From NCBI GenBank assembly GCA_964478055.1, contig CAYZHV010000067.1:1-15860 (forward strand): 15,860 nt of DNA, written 5' to 3'. The stretch's first letter is position 1. Each line of letters starts with the position of its first letter. The translations under genes were made by a program, and so were the position numbers. Shown piece by piece: positions 1 through 5,895 of this stretch. This stretch comes from CAYZHV01 sp964478055 (GTDB lineage Bacteria; Spirochaetota; Spirochaetia; DSM-27196; Alkalispirochaetaceae). The notes below the pieces were generated by a model, which saw nothing but the letters and a program-made list of their open reading frames with translations, was not told where the DNA came from and searched no databases.

Positions 1-372
1 TCTGACCTCAGGATAGATCTCAGGCAGAGGCCCAGTGGTGATCCTCCGCTCCAGGCGCCGCTCCTTTCCATCCAGGTCCGCTAGGAGAAAGGTGACCCGG
101 TTCTCTCGCTCCGGATAGAGACCGAGAAGTTGCACGGTCCGCTCGAGCACCGGCTCGCCGTACTCCCGTATCAGGTCTTCGCCGTCGATCCCGTGAACGA
201 TCATTTCTAGAGAGCTCGGCCGGCGCGTACGGAGCCGCACCTCTGCGGAGAGAGGGGCTGCTTCGGACTGCTGTATCTCGATCGAGACCGGTCTGAGTTG
301 GATGTCGAGCATCAATATCGTAATGACCAGGGCGACCCCCGCGAGGAAGATCGCAAAACGCTTCGAACTCAC
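1..372 (-). CDS. Arylsulfotransferase (ASST)-like protein, N-terminal part, truncated by window edge
   Basis: This partial gene starts at a GTG at 372 and is still open at base 1, giving about 124 residues. The first 22 or so residues (SSKRFAIFLAGVALVITILM) form one hydrophobic segment after a basic start, so the product should be a membrane-anchored or exported protein. The rest matches what I know of the N-terminal beta domain of bacterial aryl-sulfate sulfotransferases: an APLSA element, an MIVHGIDGE element, then LLGLYPERENRVTF. Known family members move sulfate between phenolic compounds in the periplasm; their catalytic histidine region would lie outside the window. The start is uncertain: the Shine-Dalgarno is weak, the frame stays open upstream, and GTG was chosen because it places the membrane segment at the N terminus. 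It lies 177 bp downstream of lacI on the same strand, so it may be the operon's last gene or separately expressed. It could also be another beta-propeller protein with the same N-terminal domain. Confidence 0.68.
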   Translation of the reverse strand, partial: MSSKRFAIFLAGVALVITILMLDIQLRPVSIEIQQSEAAPLSAEVRLRTRRPSSLEMIVHGIDGEDLIREYGEPVLERTVQLLGLYPERENRVTFLLADLDGKERRLERRITTGPLPEIYPEVR

Positions 373-549
373 GGTCTCGAAAGATATCGGCAGCCGCCAC
401 CGGCGACAAGGGGCTCTGGGAGGCGAGAAGCGCAGCAGCGCAGAGACAGAGCCCCGGGGCACCGGGCCGGTGGAACACCCTAGTAGCCTCCCGGGTCCTT
501 ATCCATTCTCTGGTGAGCTACTCCCCGCAGCTTCGCTCCCACCAGCCAC
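373..549. other. Intergenic region with two GC palindromes
   Basis: This gap separates the lacI stop from the proposed start of the arylsulfotransferase-like gene. It contains a perfect 10-bp palindrome (GCCCCGGGGC, 451-460) directly followed by a 13-bp palindrome (CACCGG-G-CCGGTG, 460-472). They could form hairpins in the minus-strand transcript, but no T-run follows, so a terminator is not supported. A reading frame from 478 downward begins with a signal-peptide-like stretch. It runs in a different frame from the ASST-like protein and I treat it as chance. Confidence 0.4.
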
Positions 550-1575
550 TTAGGCAGTCCGAGAGGGCTCCGCACTACTCTCCCGCACCACGAGCCTCGT
601 ATCGAGAACGATATGCCCCTCGGAGGGCTCTTTTGCGATCAGACGCATGAGCAGGTTTGCGGCGGTCTGCCCCTTCTCGAACCCGTGCTGCGAGACAGTG
701 GTCAGTTGCGGACGCACGAGCCGTGCCTCGGGGATATCATCAAAGCCCACAACGCTGACCTCCTCGGGAACCGAGACTCCCCGGGCTGCGAGGTGTTCGA
801 GAATCCCCAGGGCGATGACGTCGCTCATTGCGATGATCACGGTGGGACGGTTCGGGGCGTCGAGGATCTCTTCCGCGATCTCCCGGCCGCCGGTAATGGA
901 GGACTCGGACTCGTAGAATCGCACCTCCGCTTCCGGGGCGGCCTCGGTTACCGCGTCCTGGTACCCTGTTAGGCGCTCGCCCTTTACCTGCGAGGGGCCG
1001 GAGAGCTGAGGCTCATCGACGAAGCAGACAACTGCCAGGGAGCGGTGCCCCAGCTGTAGCACGTAGCGCATAATGGCAGCCGCGGCGTGGCGATCGTCAA
1101 TGCCCACCACCGGGAACCCCCCGCCCACTCGCCCGTCGATTGTTACAAAGGGAAGGTGGCGCTGCCGGATAAGATCCACTGTCTCCATCCCCGGCTCGAG
1201 GCCGACAGTGATCAGCCCGTCTACCGCGGCGCTCCGGACCCCCTCGAGAACCGACTCCCGCACCGGGGGGATGAGCGTAAGGGAGTGCCCCTCCCGTTCG
1301 CAAACCTCACCGATACCTTGCACAATCTGCGAGAGGTGAGAGTTCAGAAAGGCGACGGAGATGGTCTCCGGCAGGAGGAGTCCGATCGTTCCGTGGCGGC
1401 GAAGGGTGAGATTTCGCGCCACGGGGTCCGGGATGTACCCGAGCTCCTCAGCTATGGTAAGTATCCGTTCCCGGGCTTTCTCGCTTATCCGCCCAGGATC
1501 GTTAAAGGCAAAGGAGACGCTGGTCTTGGAGTAGCCGGAAATGCGTGCAATATCGTTGATTGTAACCCGCGCCAC
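550..1575 (-). CDS. LacI-family transcriptional repressor of the ABC transporter operon
   Basis: A 341-residue protein of the usual LacI/GalR length. Residues 4-25 (VTINDIARISGYSKTSVSFAFN) form the helix-turn-helix, and residues 50-58 (DPVARNLTL) match the hinge helix that inserts leucine into the centre of the operator. The rest is the periplasmic-binding-protein-like effector domain, with the typical late motif VVGFDDIPEARLVRPQLTTV. The start is GTG with AGGAAG four bases upstream. It begins 15 bp after the stop of the MalG-like permease gene, so it is co-transcribed with the transporter. The inferred target is the array of CCGG-centred palindromes in the promoter of this same operon (4748-4792), giving negative autoregulation relieved by the transported sugar or a derivative. 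The effector cannot be deduced from sequence. Confidence 0.93.
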   Translation of the reverse strand: MARVTINDIARISGYSKTSVSFAFNDPGRISEKARERILTIAEELGYIPDPVARNLTLRRHGTIGLLLPETISVAFLNSHLSQIVQGIGEVCEREGHSLTLIPPVRESVLEGVRSAAVDGLITVGLEPGMETVDLIRQRHLPFVTIDGRVGGGFPVVGIDDRHAAAAIMRYVLQLGHRSLAVVCFVDEPQLSGPSQVKGERLTGYQDAVTEAAPEAEVRFYESESSITGGREIAEEILDAPNRPTVIIAMSDVIALGILEHLAARGVSVPEEVSVVGFDDIPEARLVRPQLTTVSQHGFEKGQTAANLLMRLIAKEPSEGHIVLDTRLVVRESSAEPSRTA

Positions 1576-1590
1576 CGTTCTTCCTATTCT

Positions 1591-2445
1591 CTACTTGATC
1601 GAGCCCGCGACCATGCCCTTGATGATCTTCTTCTGGGCGAGGAAGAAAAAGACCAGTACCGGAATCATCGCCATCAGGATTGCCGTGAGTATGAGGTCCC
1701 ACTGTTTTACGTAGGCCCCCGCGAAATTCGCCACCGCCAACGGCAGTGTTTGGATTCTGTTTCCTTTTCCCAGGACCAGCAGGGGGAGGAGAAAGTCGTT
1801 CCAGATCCATATGCCGTGGAGTATCCCGATGGTCGCGTGGACCGGCGTCAGCAGGGGAAAGATAATCCTGAAAAAGACCTGCGGCAGCCCGGACCCATCT
1901 ATGATGGCCGCCTCCTCGAGCTCAAAGGGAATCGACTTTATAAAGCCGTGATACATAAATACCGAGAGGGAGAGCCCGAAACCGAGGTAGGAGAGCACTA
2001 TCCCCAGATAGGTGCGTAGGAGCCTGATGCCGGTCACCTGCCAGACCGTCCTGAACCAGGAAATCAGGGGGAACATGACGATCTGAAACGGAATTACCAT
2101 CGCCGCGACAAAAAGGAGAAAGATAATCTGGCTCGTCCTCGTCTTGGTTCGGACCAACACCCACCCTGCCATTCCCGGGAATATAGTCACCGCCACCAGA
2201 GAGAGAGCAGTAATTACCACCGAGGAGAAAAAAGAGGAGGCGTAGCGGATGTTCGGGCTGGTCCAGATCGACTCCATGTTGACGAAGATCTGGCCCCAGT
2301 TCTCCGGGAGTTGCATCGGAAACTGGGTAACGCTAAAGGCGTCCTTGGCGGAGTTGATGGTCACTATGACAAAGGGGTAGAGGTAGATAATCAGGAGGAG
2401 CACCATGAGCCCCTCGAGCATGTGTCGTCTCGCGTAGCGCATCAT
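1591..2445 (-). CDS. ABC sugar transporter permease, MalG-like (CUT1, BPD_transp_1)
   Basis: A 284-residue inner-membrane permease with about six transmembrane segments; the N terminus has a basic start followed by MVLLLIIYLYPFVIVTINS. The cytoplasmic loop that contacts the ATPase (EAA loop) is visible as EEAAIIDGSGLPQVFFRIIFPLL around residues 177-199, the classic CUT1 form. The C terminus AQKKIIKGMVAGSIK matches the KGlxaGavK-type end of MalG relatives. The ATG at 2445 overlaps the stop of the upstream permease by four bases (ATGA), indicating translational coupling; a second ATG follows immediately. It should pair with the MalF-like protein as a heterodimeric channel. No ATP-binding subunit is encoded nearby, so a shared MsmK/MalK-type ATPase elsewhere is the likely partner. 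The substrate is probably a sugar, oligosaccharide or polyol, but it is not determinable here. Confidence 0.92.
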   Translation of the reverse strand: MMRYARRHMLEGLMVLLLIIYLYPFVIVTINSAKDAFSVTQFPMQLPENWGQIFVNMESIWTSPNIRYASSFFSSVVITALSLVAVTIFPGMAGWVLVRTKTRTSQIIFLLFVAAMVIPFQIVMFPLISWFRTVWQVTGIRLLRTYLGIVLSYLGFGLSLSVFMYHGFIKSIPFELEEAAIIDGSGLPQVFFRIIFPLLTPVHATIGILHGIWIWNDFLLPLLVLGKGNRIQTLPLAVANFAGAYVKQWDLILTAILMAMIPVLVFFFLAQKKIIKGMVAGSIK

Positions 2446-3362
2446 AGCTCTAACTCTTTTCGTTTGTTGATCGTCACCTGCACCAGAGAAAAGACCACCA
2501 GGACAACGAAGAAGATAACCGCCCGGGCCTGCCCGGCGGCGAGGTCGTTACCGACGAAGGCTGTATTGTAAATGTTCATCGCCAGGAGCTCGGTGCCGAA
2601 TATGGATTTCTCCATAAAGGTGGTGGCCGGGCCGCCGGCGGTGAGGGAGTAATTGACGTCGAACTGCTTGAAGGAGTTCACCAGGGTGAGAAACATGGTG
2701 ATCGTAAAGGCCTGGGCGATCATCGGAACAGTTATGTTCCTGAATCGGTGCCACTCCGAGGCGCCGTCAATCCTCGCCGCCTCGTAGAGCTCCTCGGGAA
2801 CCCCTTCGATCGCAGCGACATAGATCATCATGATGTACCCGGCGTACTGCCAGCTACCTACGATCACCAACGCCATGATCGCCGTGGGGACTCTACCGAG
2901 TATGAGGTTTTCCGGGTTGCCCAGGGAGGAGAGAAATCCGACCCCCTCGCCGATGGCGGGGATGGCGTTGTTGAAGATGAATTGCCAGAGATAACCGAGA
3001 ATGAGTCCCCCGATCAGGTAGGGAATAAAAAAGCCCATGCGATAGACGTTGCGAAGCTTGAGCTTGCTCGTCACGGCGAGAGCCAGGCCAATGGCTACGA
3101 CATTTATCACCACTACATTCGCAATCGTGTAAATGGTGGTGATGATAAAGGAGTAGAGAAACGCCGGGTCTTTGAAGGTTCGAAGAAAGTTCTCGAAGCC
3201 GACAAAGGAGATTCCCTGTCCCGCCCGGGCGGTGGCGTTCCAGTCCGTAAGTGAGTAATAGGCACCCACGAAGAACGGTACGACTATCACCATGAGAAAG
3301 GCGAAGAGTACCGGCGCCAGGAACGCCCAGAAGGTAAGACTGTTTCGATGAAATCTGCTCAC
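2442..3362 (-). CDS. ABC sugar transporter permease, MalF-like (CUT1, BPD_transp_1)
   Basis: A 306-residue inner-membrane permease with about six membrane spans, starting with a short basic stretch and a strong first span (FWAFLAPVLFAFLMVIVVPFFVG region). The EAA loop reads YEAARIDGASEWHRFRNITVPMI around residues 197-219, diagnostic of the CUT1 family. The C terminus ends in a basic tail (VTINKRKELEL). The start is GTG at 3362 with AGGAGG four bases upstream, which fixes it. It follows the binding-protein gene after an 84-bp gap that holds a strong stem-loop, and it overlaps the MalG-like gene by four bases. It should form the transport channel together with that second permease. Confidence 0.92.
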   Translation of the reverse strand: MSRFHRNSLTFWAFLAPVLFAFLMVIVVPFFVGAYYSLTDWNATARAGQGISFVGFENFLRTFKDPAFLYSFIITTIYTIANVVVINVVAIGLALAVTSKLKLRNVYRMGFFIPYLIGGLILGYLWQFIFNNAIPAIGEGVGFLSSLGNPENLILGRVPTAIMALVIVGSWQYAGYIMMIYVAAIEGVPEELYEAARIDGASEWHRFRNITVPMIAQAFTITMFLTLVNSFKQFDVNYSLTAGGPATTFMEKSIFGTELLAMNIYNTAFVGNDLAAGQARAVIFFVVLVVFSLVQVTINKRKELEL

Positions 3363-3388
3363 GTCGCCTCCTAGGGAGCGAGGCTACC

Positions 3389-3417
3389 GGCGCCCGGCAA
3401 GTCTCCCGCCGGGCGCC
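3389..3417 (-). other. Intercistronic stem-loop between binding-protein and permease genes
   Basis: A perfect 10-bp inverted repeat, GGCGCCCGGC at 3389-3398 and GCCGGGCGCC at 3408-3417, is separated by a 9-base loop. On the minus-strand transcript it lies just after the stop of the solute-binding-protein gene and before the permease Shine-Dalgarno. No U-run follows it in the direction of transcription. By analogy with malE-malF intercistronic structures it probably blocks 3' exonucleases or partly attenuates transcription, so that binding protein is made in excess over permease. That role is an inference. Confidence 0.65.
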
Positions 3418-3446
3418 CCATGTAACCTGTGAACGATGATAGAGGA

Positions 3447-4697
3447 CTACTGAAGACTCTCGAAAGCCTCGGTCATCGCGTTAATAAACTGTTGCTTGCT
3501 GATCTGACCGGTGGCAAACTGGTTGTAGATCGGAGCAAGGGTCTGATCGCGAAACTCACCGGAGAACTGGTACTGATTCCAGGCGTAGACCTTGCCCTGG
3601 GCCGCCCAATTCTGTACCGATCGGGAAAGCTGTCCCGACGGGTTGAGTTCGACGTTCTTGTACGCAGGAATCATTCCCGCCTCGTTGACCATGAACTCCT
3701 GTCCCTCGTCGGTAAAGACCATGTCGTTGAGGAATTTCTTGGCAGCCTCGATGTTCTGAGACTCGGCGTTGATGACGTAAAAGGAGGGAGCAGAGACGAA
3801 GATGCCCTCGGTGTCCTCTTTCATGGAGCCGTGGGGGGCAAAAGCCATATCGAAGGTAGCGTTGGCAGCCTCCATGTTGGGATCAACCCAGTTGCCCTGG
3901 TGCAGGAAAGCCGCCTTCTCGGTGGCAAATGCGCCCACCTGGGCATCGTAGTTGCCAGTGGTGAGAATCGCCGGATCCGCGTAGTCGAAGAGGAGCTCCA
4001 CCCAGTCGGCGTACTCTGCCAGGCGCCGGCGATCAACGTCTCCCGCCTTGAGCTCATCTACCACGGAGCTGTCGCCGTAGGGGAGGCCGTTGGAAAGCAG
4101 GGAATTGAAGTTGTGGTGAGCGGTGACCCAACCCATATCCGCGGAGGCGGCCATTGAAACGACGGAGTCGAGACCGAGCTCATCCTTCATGGCGTCGATC
4201 TTCTCGAAGGCGTCCTTGTAGGCGTCGTAGTTGGTCAGAGATGCGGGATCCACACCGGCCTCTTCGAGGATGTCACCGTTGTACGCCATGCCCCATCCCT
4301 CGATGGCCACAGGAAAACCGTATACAGTTCCATCCACGGTAAAGGCAACCGAGGTCTCATCGACCCACTCCTCACCGGAAAGATCGAGAATCACACTCTC
4401 CCACTCCCGATAATCTTCGATTCCGGCAATGACAAAGATATCAGGCATCTCGCCGGCGGCGTAGTCGGCGCGAAGCTGCTGACCGAGGCTTGTGCCGGAA
4501 GAACCGCCCACTGATTTGATGGTGATGCCGATACCGGTCTCCTCGGACCAGGCTGCGCCATATTCCTGCAGCATGGCGTCGATTTCCGGCTTGTTCTGCA
4601 TCAGCGTGATGCTTCCGCCAGCTTCGCTGCTGCCGGCGGCAAAGGCCGTTCCCGATGCAAGAAGGACCGCAATAAGAAGAAAAAGAACCTTTCTCAT
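3447..4697 (-). CDS. ABC transporter sugar-binding protein (SBP_bac_1 family)
   Basis: A 416-residue exported binding protein, the usual size for CUT1 systems. A signal peptide is visible (MRKVLFLLIAVLLASGTAFA), with likely signal peptidase I cleavage after AFA; no lipobox cysteine is present. The mature start AGSSEAGG resembles spirochaetal binding proteins. Internal landmarks of the family include VEGWGMAYN-like IEGWGMAYNGDILEEAG around 132-148 and the hinge-region sequence FLHQGNWVDPNM around 259-270. It should deliver a carbohydrate to the two permeases encoded downstream. It is the first gene of the operon: ATG at 4697 with AAGGAGT six bases upstream, preceded by the operator-rich promoter. 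The ligand cannot be inferred. Confidence 0.92.
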   Translation of the reverse strand: MRKVLFLLIAVLLASGTAFAAGSSEAGGSITLMQNKPEIDAMLQEYGAAWSEETGIGITIKSVGGSSGTSLGQQLRADYAAGEMPDIFVIAGIEDYREWESVILDLSGEEWVDETSVAFTVDGTVYGFPVAIEGWGMAYNGDILEEAGVDPASLTNYDAYKDAFEKIDAMKDELGLDSVVSMAASADMGWVTAHHNFNSLLSNGLPYGDSSVVDELKAGDVDRRRLAEYADWVELLFDYADPAILTTGNYDAQVGAFATEKAAFLHQGNWVDPNMEAANATFDMAFAPHGSMKEDTEGIFVSAPSFYVINAESQNIEAAKKFLNDMVFTDEGQEFMVNEAGMIPAYKNVELNPSGQLSRSVQNWAAQGKVYAWNQYQFSGEFRDQTLAPIYNQFATGQISKQQFINAMTEAFESLQ

Positions 4698-4747
4698 AGT
4701 ACCACTCCTTTAGTGTTGGGCTATGCGCGACGTTGTAATCGCTTACT

Positions 4748-4792
4748 ATACCGGTTTACTAAACCGGTTTTCCTGCAGCCTAAACCGGTTTA
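4748..4792. promoter_or_regulatory. Three-site LacI-family operator array (AAACCGGTTT palindromes)
   Basis: Three copies of one palindrome lie in a row: ATACCGGTTT (4748-4757, one mismatch), AAACCGGTTT (4761-4770, perfect) and AAACCGGTTT (4782-4791, perfect and extended to TAAACCGGTTTA at 4781-4792). Centre-to-centre distances are 13 and 21 bp; the latter is two helical turns, so the two perfect sites face the same side. The upstream perfect site occupies the -35/-10 spacer and the other begins at the predicted transcription start. A central CG is typical of LacI/GalR operators, and a LacI gene is encoded in the same operon, so autorepression is the natural reading. Confidence 0.7.
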
Positions 4793-4805
4793 CGAGCGGT
4801 GTCAA
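4777..4805 (-). promoter_or_regulatory. Sigma-70-type promoter of the ABC transporter/lacI operon
   Basis: On the minus strand a perfect -35 TTGACA (4800-4805) is followed after exactly 17 bases by TAGGCT (4777-4782), which keeps the TA...T core of a -10 box. Transcription would start near 4770, about 73 bases upstream of the binding-protein ATG. The spacer and the start site are covered by the palindromic operators. An alternative -10 (TATAGT at 4745-4750) exists but has only a poor -35. Confidence 0.6.
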
Positions 4806-4826
4806 ACGTTTTTTCTCTGCGTTAGC

Positions 4827-4850
4827 GGACACGCCGAACCGATCGTGTCC
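4827..4850. repeat. Inverted repeat upstream of the pyrophosphatase-like gene
   Basis: GGACACG (4827-4833) and CGTGTCC (4844-4850) form 7-bp arms around a 10-base centre, in the space between the two divergent promoters. It could be a regulator site for the plus-strand gene or a chance hairpin. I can assign no protein to it. Confidence 0.35.
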
Positions 4851-4878
4851 ACGGTCCCTTATGTGCCGCTCCCTGGCG

Positions 4879-4907
4879 TTGAACAAGCCGTCGCGCTATT
4901 CTATAGG
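4879..4907 (+). promoter_or_regulatory. Promoter of the pyrophosphatase-like gene
   Basis: TTGAAC (4879-4884) and TATAGG (4902-4907) are separated by 17 bases and lie 26 bases before the ATG at 4933. Each box matches the sigma-70 consensus at four of six positions. The -35 box lies 74 bp from the -35 box of the divergent ABC operon, so the two promoters are probably independent. Confidence 0.45.
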
Positions 4908-4932
4908 AGATCTTCAGTCTGGAGGTGTTGGT

Positions 4933-5376
4933 ATGATTGAAGTTCTCATCGAAGCAACCGCGGGCTCCCGAGAGAAGCGCTCCTACGACGAGCAGACCCT
5001 GGAGTATAAGGGCAGCGGAGAGACCCTCCTCCCCTACCCGTACCCCTACGGATTCATCCTCAATACTCGCACCGAGGAGGGAGATGGCGTGGACTGCTAC
5101 ATTCTTACCAAAAGCAGTCTCGGCGGTGGCTCCAGAGTGAGCTGCGAGCCCATTGGTCTCCTCGAGTTCTTTGAAGAAGACGAGAAGGATCACAAGGTAC
5201 TGGCGCTGCTCCCGGGAGAGACGGCGTCTCTTGATGAAGAGTTACGATCGGAGCTCGAGGGCTTCATTCACGGCATCTTCAAGAGGTTTCCGGAAATGCG
5301 GGTCCGTGTGGGGGCGCTCCGCCCCAAGGAGGAGGCGGAGCGCTTTATCGACAAGTGGAGGGTAAGCCCCTCTTAG
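4933..5376 (+). CDS. Short, divergent inorganic-pyrophosphatase-like protein (family I fold)
   Basis: A 147-residue cytoplasmic protein. The ATG at 4933 is chosen because GGAGG lies seven bases upstream; an upstream in-frame ATG at 4723 would run through the promoter region. The family I pyrophosphatase pattern is recognisable: IEATAGSREK (2-15), YPYPYGFILNT (35-45), EEGDGVDCYIL (48-58) and PIGLLEFFEEDEKDHKVLAL (73-92). Metal-site positions corresponding to D67, D70, D102 and K104 of the E. coli enzyme are kept (D51, D54, D86, K88). By my hand alignment D65 is Glu49, E31 is Ser17, R43 is lost or shifted to Lys26, and the late Tyr-Lys pair is missing. It is shorter than the usual 170-180 residues. 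It may hydrolyse pyrophosphate weakly or act on another phosphoanhydride. It is the only plus-strand gene in the window. Confidence 0.72.
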   Translation: MIEVLIEATAGSREKRSYDEQTLEYKGSGETLLPYPYPYGFILNTRTEEGDGVDCYILTKSSLGGGSRVSCEPIGLLEFFEEDEKDHKVLALLPGETASLDEELRSELEGFIHGIFKRFPEMRVRVGALRPKEEAERFIDKWRVSPS

Positions 5377-5438
5377 GGGGGCGTGTAGCCCGGATTCCGG
5401 GTCGTGATCGGGACCCGAGGAGCTCCACAATTGAGCTC
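5377..5438. terminator. Convergent intergenic region with hairpins, possible bidirectional termination
   Basis: Between the converging pyrophosphatase-like and tctB genes lie CCCGG-ATT-CCGGG (5389-5401), an alternative CGGGTC/GACCCG stem (5398-5403 with 5412-5417), and GAGCTC repeated after 7 bases (5420-5425, 5433-5438). A further small stem, CCCCT-CTT-AGGGG (5367-5379), surrounds the pyrophosphatase stop codon. No T-run follows any of them on either strand, so intrinsic termination is possible but not shown. Confidence 0.3.
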
Positions 5439-5895
5439 AGCCGAGCAGTCCCATCGGAAACGGCACATTTAGGATCACGCTGAAGAGCAAGTAGAAAAGA
5501 GCCACCGAAACCAGGGCAATTAACACCGCCCGGATTGTCCCGACGTGGGCTCGGAACGTGAGTAGCCCCATGAGGAGAGTGCCGACCACCGAGGCGATAA
5601 GGAGTCCGACCACCGGTATCAGGACGGTCCAGATGACGAGCACCGTCATGAGCGTTGTGGCTCTGGAGTGCCGCTTCTTGTCGTCTCCCTCGGAGAGCCT
5701 GATCTTCGGCCCCTTACCGAGAATGGTAAGAGCGGCGAGGATAAGGGCGAGGATGAATACAATCACCGCGAGCACCTGCGGAAAGAGCCGACTCAACGGG
5801 CGGAACTCATTGGCGGCGAAGTACCAGTAGCCCGAGACGATCATAATCACTCCGGCCGAGGCGAGGTTGCGGGCCTTTTGGCTGAGTTGCTTCAT
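5437..5895 (-). CDS. tctB: Tripartite tricarboxylate transporter small membrane subunit, TctB family
   Basis: A 152-residue membrane protein of the usual TctB size, with four hydrophobic segments at roughly 12-28, 38-60, 82-104 and 121-145. The segments are separated by a polar, basic loop (LSEGDDKKRHSRATT) after the second. This matches the small four-span subunit that pairs with TctA; its exact contribution to transport is poorly defined in the family. The ATG at 5895 overlaps the tctA stop by four bases, and a GGAGGAG stretch lies just upstream, so the two are translationally coupled. It is the last gene of the operon. Family assignment rests on length, topology and position, since TctB sequences diverge strongly. 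Confidence 0.85.
   Translation of the reverse strand: MKQLSQKARNLASAGVIMIVSGYWYFAANEFRPLSRLFPQVLAVIVFILALILAALTILGKGPKIRLSEGDDKKRHSRATTLMTVLVIWTVLIPVVGLLIASVVGTLLMGLLTFRAHVGTIRAVLIALVSVALFYLLFSVILNVPFPMGLLG

Noticed and set aside
20..478. A minus-strand frame starting with a signal-peptide-like sequence (MFHRPGAPGLCLCAAALLA)
   Set aside because: After the first 35 residues it becomes Arg/Gly/Ser-rich without domain features, while the alternative frame from 372 matches the ASST N-terminal domain throughout. A frameshift joining the two was considered, but the alternative frame already has its own membrane anchor.
1087..2019. A 310-codon plus-strand frame across lacI and the MalG-like permease
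   Set aside because: It is antisense to two well-supported genes, crosses their boundary, and has the Arg/Pro/Asp/Gly-rich composition typical of shadow frames.
4723..4932. A longer N terminus (70 residues) for the pyrophosphatase-like protein
   Set aside because: It would translate through the operator array and both promoters, has no Shine-Dalgarno, and does not match the family; the ATG at 4933 has GGAGG at the right distance.
5377..5436. Attachment site or mobile-element edge at the convergent junction
   Set aside because: The repeats there are short palindromes only; there are no direct repeats, integrase, transposase or tRNA nearby.
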